Positions 44,727-54,434 are shown, counted from the first letter of the stretch. The stretch: 64,000 bases of DNA from Calditerrivibrio sp. (GCA_026415135.1 JAOAHS010000009.1:1-64000), one strand, 5' to 3'. Translations and numbers: made by a program. The notes: generated from the sequence alone by a model not told the origin.

Positions 44727-47098
44727 CAAAATATAGTTTAAAAACAGCAATATGGCTATATCTGATTTTTACCTTTTTAATGATCATAGGTATTTCTTTT
44801 ATCATGTCATTTACCCTTTATGAAAAGTTGCTATCAAAGGAATACGACTCTTTTTTCCAGAAAAACAAAAAATATGCCCAAAATATTTTTGACAACATCA
44901 TAAATAATCTCGGTACAAGTATTAAAACAGATTCTTTAAATATCCATCTTATCAATGCTATCAAACAAAAAAATGTAACTGAGATAGAAAAGCTTCTACA
45001 ACCAGACACTATTTCCAACATTTTTGGAGTAGTATCCATCGTAGATGATTTCGTTTACAAAAAAGATTACCTCCTTTACGATACACAACTACTTATAAAT
45101 GATGTAAAAAAAAGCATAACATCGCAAATCCATAACAATCTTATCCGGTTAAACACCCCTCTTGGTAACAAAACCCTAATCATTGTCACAAAAACTGTTT
45201 TAGATCCTAAAAATGGCCAATTATTGGCTGTATTGTTTAGAGGCGTAGAATTAAACAGTTACGATCCTTTGATCTATGATATTGTTAAGGGTAGCATGCT
45301 GGATTTAATAAGTCTTTACTATTACAATGAATTGATTATATCAAATTCAAACAAACCTTTTACAAAAAACAACACTCTAAACTATGCATGCGTTTGTGAA
45401 AACGATTATATCACCTACAAAACACAACTCGATTTTGATGGGAAACCAAGTCCGATTATCCTTGTTATGGCGCTTAAAAGTACATTCTTTAAGGAGTTCC
45501 AACACAAGTTGATAGTCTGGTTTTCACTATTTTTTATACTTATGGTTTTGCTCTTAATGGGTATCACATTTTTTTTAAACAAAATGTTTCTTAATCCACT
45601 TTTAAAAATTCAAGATTTTGCAGGTAGGATCTCTACAGGAGAAAAACAATTGGAAATCCCCCATTTTTACTTTAAAGAATATGAAAACTTAGCAGTCTAC
45701 ATAAAACAGGTTATAGAAGAGCTATACAAAGCAAGGGAGTCAGCAGAAAGATCAAATAAGGCTAAAGATTTTTTCCTTGCCAATATCAGCCATGAGTTAA
45801 GAACACCTCTTAATTCAATCTTGGGCTTTGCAGAGATACTAAAAAATAAAGAAACAGATCCAGAAAAAATGAGTTTTATTGGCAATATATATACTTCATC
45901 AGAGATACTTATGAATCTTATAAACGATATATTGGAGTATTCAAAGATTGAATCTGGAAGATTTGAACTGCAAAGGGTTGATTTTTCATTAAAAGAGATC
46001 GCGTTAAACCTGGTAAATATCTTTCACCTTAGCGCATCAAAAAAGAATATCAAACTTAATTTAATCTTTGACGACACACTTCCACCATTAGTTATTGGAG
46101 ATAAGCTAAGAATTACCCAAGTACTTTCTAACCTTTTGAGTAATTCAATAAAATTTACTGAAGAAGGTAACATTACAATAGAAATAAAACTTTTGAACAA
46201 AAGTAGTGATTTATCAAAGGTATTAGTAAGATTCTCTGTAAAAGATACAGGTATTGGTATAAATGACACCGATAAAGAAAAGATATTTAGACCTTTTACC
46301 CAAGCAGACATATCCATCACAAGGAAATATGGTGGCACAGGTCTTGGTCTAACAATATCCAAAAAATTAGTTGAGCTTATGGGTGGAAATCTGCTACTGG
46401 AAAGTGAAATCAATAAAGGGAGCCATTTCTATTTTGACCTATATCTTGAAGTTCAGAGCTGGAATTTGGATGAAAAAAGAGATACCAATGACATTGTAGA
46501 TGCTGTATCTAATATAGATTTAAATGGCAATAGAATTTTGATTGTAGAGGATAATATAATTAACCAACAACTTTTAAAAAACATGCTAAAAGATCATAAT
46601 GCAACAGTGGATATAGCTTCAGATGGTAACGAAGCTTTAAATTTGTATAAGACCAACAAATACAATCTTATACTCATGGATATCCAAATGCCAAATATGG
46701 ATGGTTACACCACAACCCAAAAAATTAGAGAATTGGACAAAGATATACCCATTATAGCCCTAACAGCAGCTGCCATGATAGAAGACAGAGAAAAAGCATT
46801 ACAAGCAGGTATGAATGAACATCTGGCAAAACCTTTTAAAAAATCTACTTTAATTAAAACGTTACAAAAATATCTATTAAGCAATAAAAAAAACAAATCA
46901 GATCTAATCGATAATTATATAAAGATCTCCAGAGCCCTTTCCAACAGAGAGAAGATAGATGATAGCGTAATATCAAGTTTTATAAAGCTTCTCGAAGGAA
47001 AAATTCCAGTCGATACATTGAAAGTTCTTTATGAAAAAATAAAAGAAGAAAAATATGATGAGGCAAAAGATATATTCGAAAAACTAAAGATATCTTAA
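44723..47098 (+). CDS. luxQ: LuxQ-like hybrid sensor kinase
   Basis: A 791-residue inner-membrane hybrid kinase. The first membrane helix is about 9-31, the periplasmic part about 32-262, and the second helix about 263-285. A HAMP-like linker leads to the kinase core with phosphoacceptor H357 in ANISHELRTPLNSILGFAEIL, an N-box (NLLSNSIKF), G1 (DTGIGIND) and G2 (GTGLGLTI). A C-terminal receiver (about 605-720) has its aspartate in LILMDIQMPNMDG. There is no HPt, as in Vibrio LuxQ, which uses LuxU. The about 65-residue tail is helical. It forms a two-gene unit with the LuxP-like receptor. Confidence 0.87.
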   Translation: MTKYSLKTAIWLYLIFTFLMIIGISFIMSFTLYEKLLSKEYDSFFQKNKKYAQNIFDNIINNLGTSIKTDSLNIHLINAIKQKNVTEIEKLLQPDTISNIFGVVSIVDDFVYKKDYLLYDTQLLINDVKKSITSQIHNNLIRLNTPLGNKTLIIVTKTVLDPKNGQLLAVLFRGVELNSYDPLIYDIVKGSMLDLISLYYYNELIISNSNKPFTKNNTLNYACVCENDYITYKTQLDFDGKPSPIILVMALKSTFFKEFQHKLIVWFSLFFILMVLLLMGITFFLNKMFLNPLLKIQDFAGRISTGEKQLEIPHFYFKEYENLAVYIKQVIEELYKARESAERSNKAKDFFLANISHELRTPLNSILGFAEILKNKETDPEKMSFIGNIYTSSEILMNLINDILEYSKIESGRFELQRVDFSLKEIALNLVNIFHLSASKKNIKLNLIFDDTLPPLVIGDKLRITQVLSNLLSNSIKFTEEGNITIEIKLLNKSSDLSKVLVRFSVKDTGIGINDTDKEKIFRPFTQADISITRKYGGTGLGLTISKKLVELMGGNLLLESEINKGSHFYFDLYLEVQSWNLDEKRDTNDIVDAVSNIDLNGNRILIVEDNIINQQLLKNMLKDHNATVDIASDGNEALNLYKTNKYNLILMDIQMPNMDGYTTTQKIRELDKDIPIIALTAAAMIEDREKALQAGMNEHLAKPFKKSTLIKTLQKYLLSNKKNKSDLIDNYIKISRALSNREKIDDSVISSFIKLLEGKIPVDTLKVLYEKIKEEKYDEAKDIFEKLKIS

Positions 47099-47104
47099 TA
47101 GGTC

Positions 47105-48007
47105 TTATAATAACACTATTTTATTTCTTCCAGTCTGTTTAGCATTATAAAGGGCATCATCTGCATGTTTTAAAAGTTTTTCCCAGGAGTTATGATCAGT
47201 AGGTACTGTCGAAGTACCGCCGATACTAACCGTAACATAGGAAGATATTGCGGAGGTTTTATGTTCTAACTTCAGCTGATCAATATTAGTTTTAATCCTT
47301 TCAGCAACAATTTGAGCATCATTCATATCAGTTTCCGGTAAGATACAAGCAAACTCTTCTCCACCAAACCTAGCAGCAAGATCGGTGGGTCTTTTTAATG
47401 AAATCTGTATTGTTTTAGCAACCATTTTAAGACAATCATCACCACTGATATGGCCATAAGTATCGTTGTACAGCTTGAAATAATCGATATCTATCATTAA
47501 CACTGATATAAACCTTTTTCTTCTGTAAGCTATTTTGTATTGTCTCTCAAGATAGTCGATCAACATTCTTTTATTTGCGATACCGGTCAAACCATCTATC
47601 ATAGTTAGATTTTTAAAAAAATCCCTCTGCTTCTTCAACTCCACATGAGTTTTAACCCTCACTTTCAACAAAGGCCCAACAATTGGCTTTGTTATATAAT
47701 CCACAGCTCCAGCCTCTAACCCCCTCACCTCTTGATCGATGCTATCTAAAGCTGTTATAAAGATAACTGGTATATCCCGAGTGGAAGGATCCTGTTTCAA
47801 CGTTTTTAAAACTTTGTACCCATCTATATCAGGCATCATCACATCGAGAAGAATTAAATCTGGAAGGTTATCCAAAGCTGTTTTTATCGCCGTTTTACCA
47901 TCAGTCGCGAATATAATCTCATATTCATCCTTTAAAATGTTGTTTATCACCATGATATTTGATGTTGAATCATCTACTATGAGTATCTTATCCTTTTTCT
48001 CATACAT
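47105..48007 (-). CDS. PleD-like response regulator (REC-GGDEF)
   Basis: A 300-residue diguanylate cyclase. The receiver (about 1-125) has its aspartate in LILLDVMMPDIDG and lysine in YITKPIV. The GGDEF domain (about 135-300) has GGEEF in RFGGEEFACILPE and YNDTYGHISGDDCL. No inhibitory RxxD is seen at the usual spacing before GGEEF. It lies 2 bp downstream of the big hybrid kinase and is convergent with the LuxQ-like gene, making the hybrid kinase the likeliest source of phosphate. Confidence 0.93.
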   Translation of the reverse strand: MYEKKDKILIVDDSTSNIMVINNILKDEYEIIFATDGKTAIKTALDNLPDLILLDVMMPDIDGYKVLKTLKQDPSTRDIPVIFITALDSIDQEVRGLEAGAVDYITKPIVGPLLKVRVKTHVELKKQRDFFKNLTMIDGLTGIANKRMLIDYLERQYKIAYRRKRFISVLMIDIDYFKLYNDTYGHISGDDCLKMVAKTIQISLKRPTDLAARFGGEEFACILPETDMNDAQIVAERIKTNIDQLKLEHKTSAISSYVTVSIGGTSTVPTDHNSWEKLLKHADDALYNAKQTGRNKIVLL

Positions 48008-48009
48008 AA

Positions 48010-51000
48010 CTAAACCTTTAACATTTTTTTAATGATATCAGAAGCTTTTTTAAATTCAAGATTATTAATACACTTTTCTATTTCTTTTACCAGTTCTGGA
48101 TAATTTGAAACAATGCCATTTTTTATGTGGGTAAACTTATCGATGGCTTTAAGATTGTTGGAGTCTAATAACTGAATTAGGGTAATAAGCTCATCATCGT
48201 TTATAGCGTCATGATCCATTTCTAAAAATGTGTCTTTTGTAAAATCATTAAAGCTTTTTAACATATCTATCTGATTGAAGAATTTTTCAAATAGCTCCAT
48301 ATACAAAGATGGAGGGATCTTCTCCTTCAGCCTCTTATCGATCTCCTGCAAATTTTTATGTATCTCAATAAGACTTAGATTACCCGCTGCACCCTTGTGC
48401 TTGTGTATCTCTTTTTGGAGTATATCAACTTCGTCTCGTTCTAAACATGCTTTTATAGTAGGTAGACTCTTTTCCACCTCTTCAACAAAGATCTTGATCA
48501 ATGGTCTTATATCTTCAAGACGACCGCCCCTTGAATATAAATCCTCTACATCGAGGAAAGGAATTTTAAAACCACTAACTTCTTCTTCCTTTTTTATTTT
48601 ACAACTTAAAGGCACCCATTTTATAAGAGCATTTAATAGGTCATTCAAAGAAACAGGTTTTATGAGATGATCATTCATACCAGCTTCTAATGACTTATCA
48701 GCATCAGTTTTAAAAGCATGGGCACTGACTGCCACAATAGGTACATCTATATACTTTGGTAACATCCTTATCATTCTTGTGGTCTCATAACCATCCATAT
48801 TGGGCATCTGTATATCCATAAAAATAATGCTATAATCTTTATTCTTAGCCATCTCAATCGCTTCAGCACCATCATTAGCAATATCTGCCGCTATATTTAG
48901 TTGTGATAACATTTTGTGCAATACTATTTGATTCACAGGATTATCTTCCACAATAAGGGCTTTAATATTTGCAGTGTCAATATTTGCCATTAAACTTGGT
49001 GATACAGTTTTATCTTCTTTATAAAATAGCTCCACTATAGCATTGTAGATATCTGATGGTAAAAAAGGTTTTTCTATCACTATCACATTCTTATCCAATA
49101 TTCTCTTGATCTCCTGGGATGATATATCAGATAATAACAATACTTTCTGTGGATAGAACTGATTTAAAATATCTTTGATCTTTTCTATGTACTCCGGCTT
49201 GTATTCCAAAAAGATAATATCGAATCGCTCCTTAAATGTTATATCAATACTTTCAAAATCTATATACTCTGCTTCCATATTTAACGATCTCAAAATATCC
49301 ACAACATTTTTTACAAAAATTGTTTTTGTATCTAAAACAGCTATCTTCAGATTAGATAACTGTTTTTTCAAATTACTTTCTTCTAAATCTACTTTCTTAA
49401 AATTTAAAGCTACAGTAAAAACCGAACCACGATTTAACTCTGAGTCTACATATATCTCCCCTCCCAGAGCATCTACTATCTTCTTTACAATACTTAACCC
49501 AAGCCCTGTTCCTCCATATTTTTTAGAAATGGTGAGATCACCTTGATAAAATGGTGTAAACAGTTTGGAGAGCTGTTCCTGAGACATACCAATCCCTGTA
49601 TCCTTGACTTTAAAATAGATTTTCGTCTGGGTTTCATTCACATCACTACAAAATATCTCTAAAGATACATAACCCTTTTCGGTAAACTTTATTGCATTGC
49701 CCAAGAGATTGGTCAATATCTGTTTTAATCTAAAAGGATCACCTATCAAATTGTAAGGAACATGCGGGTCTATGAAAACAGTGAGATCGATATTCTTATC
49801 CTTAGCCCTGTAATACAAAACCTTTATTATCTCATTTACCAAATCCTTTAACGAAAACTCTTCGAAATTCAGCTTAAGTTCCCCAGCCTCTATTTTGGAA
49901 AAGTCTAAAATATCATTAATCAGATCCAACAAATGCAGTGAAGCAACATGTAAATGATTCACATAGTCTTTAATCAGCGGAGAAAGTTTCTCAGACATGA
50001 GGATTTGGGCTATACCAATTATACCATTAAGGGGGGTCCTTATCTCATGGGACATATTTGCAAGAAACACTGTTTTAGCATTATTGGCTCTATCAGCCAT
50101 TTCTTTTGCTATTATTAATTCTGTCTCAGCAAGTTTTTTATCATTTATATTTATTATAACAGCTATAAGATTTTTTATATTATTATAATCATCTTTCAAA
50201 GCTGTTACATTTAAATCCACCCAAACCAGTGATCCATCTTTCTTCACATATTTTTTTTCAATTCGATAGCTATTTATGTTACCGGATAACAGATCTCTCA
50301 TCAACTTTTTTTCCTGTTCAAAATCAGGAGGAAAAGTCAGTTCAGCCACTGAAATATTTTTTAACTCTTCAAGGCTATAGCCTACAAGATCACAGAAATA
50401 GCTATTAGCCAACAGAATATTACCACTTAAATCCCCAAAAACAATACCCACAGTAGCATTATCAAAAATACTCCTAAAGATCTTTTCCTGCTCCTTAACG
50501 GATTGCTCCAATATAACTTTTTCAGTTATATCTTGAACCGTTCCCACAGATCTAATGGGCTTTCCATCGCTATCGTAAAAAGTTTTCCCCCTCTCTATAA
50601 CATACTTAACCCTTCCATCTGGCATAAGCAATCTATGTTCCACAACATAATCTGTTTTATTTTTTACCGAATTCCAGTATGCAGTATTGACCTTTTCCCT
50701 ATCATCAGGATGAACAAAAGAGATAAAGGCATCATAAGAAGCTCCAAAATGTTTTTTATCTACCTCAAAGATCACAAAGATTTCATCGGACCAAGTCAAT
50801 TTATTATTTATAATATCAAGATCCCACGATCCAATAGAAGCAATCTTCTCTGCTTCCTGTAACAAAGATAGTTTTTCCTCGAGTTCCAATTCTACTAATT
50901 TCTTCTCAGTAATATCAATATGGACACCGGATACAAGGTGATACTGTCCATTTTCATCAAACTTGAAAACCTTGCCCGACCCACGTATCCACCGATAAGT

Positions 51001-51273
51001 GTTATCCTTACCCTTCAAGCGGAATTCCACAGTGAAACTATTTTTTTCTTGCAGTTGCTCAAACAAAGACTGCTCAACACCTTTTAAATCATCAGGATGG
51101 ACCAATGAGGCCCATACATCGTAGCTTATAGGAAATTCTTTTGGAGCATAGCCTAACATAATATAAGCATAATCGGACCAATAAGCCTCACCTGTTTTTA
51201 CATCCCATAACCACAAACCGATATTACCATTTTCCAAAGCATTAAATATGGATTCCAAATTAGGTGTATTCAT
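48010..51273 (-). CDS. PAS-rich hybrid histidine kinase with HPt
   Basis: A 1087-residue soluble kinase. Three PAS domains (about 10-125, 140-255, 265-385; two with HPDD motifs) precede a kinase core with MSHEIRTPLNGIIGIAQIL, an NLLGNAIKF N-box, and G boxes (DTGIGMSQ, GTGLGLSI). A receiver-like domain (about 635-750) keeps the fold but has glutamate where the acceptor aspartate should be (IIFLEYKP). A real receiver follows (about 770-890; aspartate in IIFMDIQMPNMDG). A C-terminal HPt domain has its histidine in IHKHKGAAGN. This gives a complete phosphorelay in one chain. The ATG lies 6 nt after a TATAAT, with no ribosome site. Confidence 0.92.
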   Translation of the reverse strand: MNTPNLESIFNALENGNIGLWLWDVKTGEAYWSDYAYIMLGYAPKEFPISYDVWASLVHPDDLKGVEQSLFEQLQEKNSFTVEFRLKGKDNTYRWIRGSGKVFKFDENGQYHLVSGVHIDITEKKLVELELEEKLSLLQEAEKIASIGSWDLDIINNKLTWSDEIFVIFEVDKKHFGASYDAFISFVHPDDREKVNTAYWNSVKNKTDYVVEHRLLMPDGRVKYVIERGKTFYDSDGKPIRSVGTVQDITEKVILEQSVKEQEKIFRSIFDNATVGIVFGDLSGNILLANSYFCDLVGYSLEELKNISVAELTFPPDFEQEKKLMRDLLSGNINSYRIEKKYVKKDGSLVWVDLNVTALKDDYNNIKNLIAVIININDKKLAETELIIAKEMADRANNAKTVFLANMSHEIRTPLNGIIGIAQILMSEKLSPLIKDYVNHLHVASLHLLDLINDILDFSKIEAGELKLNFEEFSLKDLVNEIIKVLYYRAKDKNIDLTVFIDPHVPYNLIGDPFRLKQILTNLLGNAIKFTEKGYVSLEIFCSDVNETQTKIYFKVKDTGIGMSQEQLSKLFTPFYQGDLTISKKYGGTGLGLSIVKKIVDALGGEIYVDSELNRGSVFTVALNFKKVDLEESNLKKQLSNLKIAVLDTKTIFVKNVVDILRSLNMEAEYIDFESIDITFKERFDIIFLEYKPEYIEKIKDILNQFYPQKVLLLSDISSQEIKRILDKNVIVIEKPFLPSDIYNAIVELFYKEDKTVSPSLMANIDTANIKALIVEDNPVNQIVLHKMLSQLNIAADIANDGAEAIEMAKNKDYSIIFMDIQMPNMDGYETTRMIRMLPKYIDVPIVAVSAHAFKTDADKSLEAGMNDHLIKPVSLNDLLNALIKWVPLSCKIKKEEEVSGFKIPFLDVEDLYSRGGRLEDIRPLIKIFVEEVEKSLPTIKACLERDEVDILQKEIHKHKGAAGNLSLIEIHKNLQEIDKRLKEKIPPSLYMELFEKFFNQIDMLKSFNDFTKDTFLEMDHDAINDDELITLIQLLDSNNLKAIDKFTHIKNGIVSNYPELVKEIEKCINNLEFKKASDIIKKMLKV

Positions 51274-51279
51274 AAGCTA

Positions 51280-51288
51280 ATTATAACA
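51280..51288 (-). promoter_or_regulatory. Extended -10 promoter for a leaderless hybrid-kinase mRNA
   Basis: On the minus strand TGTTATAAT is an extended -10 (TGn plus TATAAT). Six nucleotides separate it from the ATG at 51273, so the expected start is the A of ATG. No -35 and no Shine-Dalgarno are seen. A weak GCAG/CTGC hairpin plus TTTTT lies just upstream. Confidence 0.5.
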
Positions 51289-51319
51289 GAAAAAGCAGAA
51301 GATTACTGCCTTATTTGTT

Positions 51320-51460
51320 TTATTTTTTATCACTTTTATCTTTTTTTGTATTTCCGTATCGATCCTCGATACTACATCCTGAGCTGGCTCAGCCACCCTT
51401 AAAGAAACCCATAAAAACTATAAGCACTACAAAAATTATCAATCCTAAATACTCACCCAA
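51320..51460 (-). CDS. Candidate small membrane selenoprotein (in-frame UGA)
   Basis: A 46-codon gene read through one TGA (51389-51391), which ordinary calling misses. It starts at TTG 51460 behind AGGAG (51467-51471, 6-nt spacing) and ends at TAA 51320. Residues about 5-20 are one hydrophobic helix (YLGLIIFVVLIVFMGFF), then KGGU-ASSGCS with selenocysteine at 24 and cysteine at 29, then a charged tail (IEDRYGNTKKDKSDKK). The reading frame after the UGA stays open and has normal coding character. A hairpin at 51356-51372 fits a bacterial SECIS. It lies 29 bp after alaS on the same strand. I do not recognise the family; a membrane-attached Sec/Cys redox role is inference. The alternative is a 23-residue peptide ending at TGA. 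Confidence 0.68.
51356..51372 (-). promoter_or_regulatory. Candidate bacterial SECIS hairpin
   Basis: On the minus strand GTATCGA and TCGATAC form a perfect 7-bp stem closing a GGA loop. The loop begins 24 nt after the UGA, and its first base is G. Bacterial SECIS elements need a G in the first two loop bases and about 16-37 nt between UGA and loop, so both rules hold. A second small hairpin, CTGAG/CTCAG, overlaps the UGA itself. Confidence 0.68.
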
Positions 51461-51489
51461 TGCTATCTCCTAAAAAATAGTTTATACTA

Positions 51490-54114
51490 TTATTGGCTAG
51501 TTATAAAATTTTTCAAATGGTTTATAGCTTCATCCAATTTAGATATATCCTTACCACCTGCCTGTGCAAAATCTGCTCGACCTCCACCACCGCCACCAGT
51601 TATCTTAGTGGCTTCCTTCACCAAGATATTAGCAGATAATTTAGCTGTAAGATCTTTGGTTACTCCACATAAAAATGTCAGTTTTTCACCATTTATTACA
51701 GGGATAAAAATTACCCCAGACTTTATTTTATTTTTGATATTATCTATCAGTTGCCTTACTGTTTCAAGATCGTCGGCATTTATTTTAAATGTGACAAATC
51801 TTATGCCATTTATATCAGAAGAATATTTATCCACTTCACCTAAAAAGCCCATTATATCTTTAGTCTTTATCTCATCCAGTTCCCTTTTTAGGGCTCTATT
51901 TTCATCTATGAGTTCCTGAATCTTGGTACTAATCAAATCTGTATTGATCTTGAGAAGAGAAGAAGCCGTATCCAAAATATTATATATCCTTGTCACCTCA
52001 TCGAAAGCCCTAATCCCAGTTACAGCCTCTATCCTCCTAATCCCAGCAGCAACACTTGTCTCAGATATAATCTTAAAAAAACCGATCTCCCCTGTCTGCC
52101 TAACATGACAACCACCACACAACTCTTTTGAAAAACCAAGTACCTCCACAACCCTCACAACCTTATCATATTTCTCTCCAAAAAGAGCCATAGCTCCTGA
52201 CCTGATGGCATCATCTATAGACATATACTCTTTTTTTACAATAGAATTTTTTATTATTTCTGAATTTACAATCCTTTCGATTTCATATATATTCTCTCTA
52301 CTCAAACCCTCAAAATGACTGAAATCAAACCTTAGCTTCTCATCATTTACAAGGGAACCAGCCTGACGAACATGATCTCCTAAAACCATCTGTAGTGCTC
52401 TGTGGAGTAAATGGGTAGCGGTATGATTTCTCGCCGTAGCAAACCTCTTCTGCGTATCTATATTAGCAACAACTACATCATTTAACTTAAGAAAACCCTT
52501 CCTAATAGTAGCTTTATGCACTATAATTCCTGCTATTTTTTTTGTATCACGGACCGTTGCCAGTGCCTGCCCATTGGTCAAGGTTCCTGTATCTCCCATT
52601 TGACCACCACCTTCAGGATAAAAAGGTGTTTCATTTAAAACAATATCCACCTCTTCACCTTCTACAGCACTTTCCACTTCTTGTTCACCACGAATAATAG
52701 CAATAATACTACCATCTAGAGAAAAATCTTCATAGCCTTTGAACTCCGTCTTTAGATGCGATAATCTTTTGTATATCTCTGGTATCCTCTCCTCACCACT
52801 TCCAGCCCAATTCTTTTTTGCCCTTTCCTGCTGAATTGTCATCTCTTTTTCAAATCCGATCATATCAAGCTTATAACCATAATCCTCAGCAATATCTTGT
52901 AAAAGATCTGTAGGAAAACCATAGGTATCATATAATCTAAAAATATCTACACCTGATATCTCTTTCGTATCCCTATTTTTCTCCATAATATCTTCAATCA
53001 TTTTAAGGCCAACATCCAGAGTCCTCGAAAACCTCTTCTCCTCAAAAGCCACCATTTTAGAGATATAATCCTTTTTGTCCTTTAGCTCTATATAATGATC
53101 CCCCATAAAATCCACAACATATTCACAAACCCTATAGAAAAATGAATCATCAAACCCAAGCATTTTTCCATGTCTCATCGCCCTTCTCATTATCCTTCTT
53201 AACACATAGCCTCTACCTTCATTAGAAGGTATAACACCATCTGCTATGAGAAAGGTCGTGGATCTACTGTGATCAGCTATCACCCTAAAACTCACATCAT
53301 CCTTTTCACTGACCCCATACTTTTTATTTGCCAGATCAGCAGTAAAATCTATGATAGGTTTTATGAGATCAGTATCGTAGTTTGAGGTCTTTCCTTGGCA
53401 CACAGCTGTGATCCTCTCTAACCCCATACCTGTATCTATACTCGGTTTTGGCAGGGGAGTGAGTTTACCATCAAAGGATCTATCAAACTGCATAAACACC
53501 AAGTTCCACAGCTCAAGATGCCTATCACAATCACAGTCTGGATTGCAATCAGGTCTCTTACACCCAGCATCAGGCCCCAAATCTATATGTATTTCCGAGC
53601 ATGGTCCACAAGGTCCAGTATCCCCCATAGCCCAAAAATTATCCTTTTCCCCTCGTCTTAGTATCTTTTCAGTGGGGACACCAATTACCTCATTCCAGAT
53701 TTTAAATGCTTCCTCATCATCGTAGTAAATGGAAACAAACAGCTTTTCCTTGGGAAGCCCCAACTCCACTGTGAGAAACTCCCAAGCATACTCTATGGCT
53801 TCTTTTTTGAAGTAATCCCCAAAAGAAAAATTACCGAGCATTTCAAAAAAGGTATGGTGTCTCGCAGTCCTGCCTACATTTTCCAGATCGTTGTGTTTCC
53901 CTCCTGCTCTAACAACCTTTTGACATGTTACTGCTTTGTTATAGTCCCTTTTTTCAAGGCCTAAAAAAAGATCTTTAAACTGATTCATACCTGCATTGGT
54001 AAATAAAAGAGTGGGATCATTGTGGGGAACCAGCGATGAAGAATCCACTACTCTATGACCATGCTTTTCAAAATACTTCAAAAACCTTTCCCTTATCTCT
54101 TTTCCAGATACCAT
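51490..54114 (-). CDS. alaS: Alanyl-tRNA synthetase
   Basis: An 874-residue class II synthetase. The catalytic domain has AGGKHNDLENVGRTARHHTFFEMLGNFSFGDYFK and RVIADHSRSTTFLIADG. The editing domain has HTATHLLH and CGGCHVRQTGEIG. The C-terminal part has GGGGGGRADFAQAGG. Length and order match the family. A GGAG ribosome site precedes the ATG. It lies 9 bp downstream of the HNH gene and shares its promoter. Confidence 0.97.
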   Translation of the reverse strand: MVSGKEIRERFLKYFEKHGHRVVDSSSLVPHNDPTLLFTNAGMNQFKDLFLGLEKRDYNKAVTCQKVVRAGGKHNDLENVGRTARHHTFFEMLGNFSFGDYFKKEAIEYAWEFLTVELGLPKEKLFVSIYYDDEEAFKIWNEVIGVPTEKILRRGEKDNFWAMGDTGPCGPCSEIHIDLGPDAGCKRPDCNPDCDCDRHLELWNLVFMQFDRSFDGKLTPLPKPSIDTGMGLERITAVCQGKTSNYDTDLIKPIIDFTADLANKKYGVSEKDDVSFRVIADHSRSTTFLIADGVIPSNEGRGYVLRRIMRRAMRHGKMLGFDDSFFYRVCEYVVDFMGDHYIELKDKKDYISKMVAFEEKRFSRTLDVGLKMIEDIMEKNRDTKEISGVDIFRLYDTYGFPTDLLQDIAEDYGYKLDMIGFEKEMTIQQERAKKNWAGSGEERIPEIYKRLSHLKTEFKGYEDFSLDGSIIAIIRGEQEVESAVEGEEVDIVLNETPFYPEGGGQMGDTGTLTNGQALATVRDTKKIAGIIVHKATIRKGFLKLNDVVVANIDTQKRFATARNHTATHLLHRALQMVLGDHVRQAGSLVNDEKLRFDFSHFEGLSRENIYEIERIVNSEIIKNSIVKKEYMSIDDAIRSGAMALFGEKYDKVVRVVEVLGFSKELCGGCHVRQTGEIGFFKIISETSVAAGIRRIEAVTGIRAFDEVTRIYNILDTASSLLKINTDLISTKIQELIDENRALKRELDEIKTKDIMGFLGEVDKYSSDINGIRFVTFKINADDLETVRQLIDNIKNKIKSGVIFIPVINGEKLTFLCGVTKDLTAKLSANILVKEATKITGGGGGGRADFAQAGGKDISKLDEAINHLKNFITSQ

Positions 54115-54123
54115 ATCTATCTC

Positions 54124-54426
54124 CTATGATTCTTTTTTTATTCTATTAAGATATTCTTCCCATTCAATGGGCAACATATATTTTTTCTTATTATTACAAT
54201 CCTTACAAGCAGCAACGATATTCCCTTTTGTAGACTTACCTCCTCTTATCAAAGGCACTATATGATCCATAGTCAGCTCTTTTGGAGGAACTTTTTTTCC
54301 ACAGTAATAGCATTCCCCTTTAGAGATAAGAGTATTCCACCACTGTTTCTTTCTAAGCTCTCTGGCTTTTTGTCTCTCTTTTTTAATTTCTTCTTCTGAA
54401 ATATCAGATATAAAAAAATTGTCCAT
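54124..54426 (-). CDS. HNH endonuclease-like protein
   Basis: A 100-residue protein with a lysine-rich N-terminal helix and an HNH fold: CYYCGKK, then KELTMDHIVPLIRGGKSTKGNIVAACKDCNNKK. The two CxxC pairs bind zinc and the DH is the catalytic histidine position. Small HNH proteins act as nickases in phages, mobile elements or repair. No mobile element is next to it, and it heads the alaS transcript. The ATG lies 8 nt after the -10, with no ribosome site. Confidence 0.87.
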   Translation of the reverse strand: MDNFFISDISEEEIKKERQKARELRKKQWWNTLISKGECYYCGKKVPPKELTMDHIVPLIRGGKSTKGNIVAACKDCNNKKKYMLPIEWEEYLNRIKKES

Positions 54427-54434
54427 ATTTTAAA

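Noticed and set aside
54124-54426. HNH gene as a sign of a mobile element
   Set aside because: No transposase, integrase, repeats or altered base composition surround it, and it is tightly linked to alaS.
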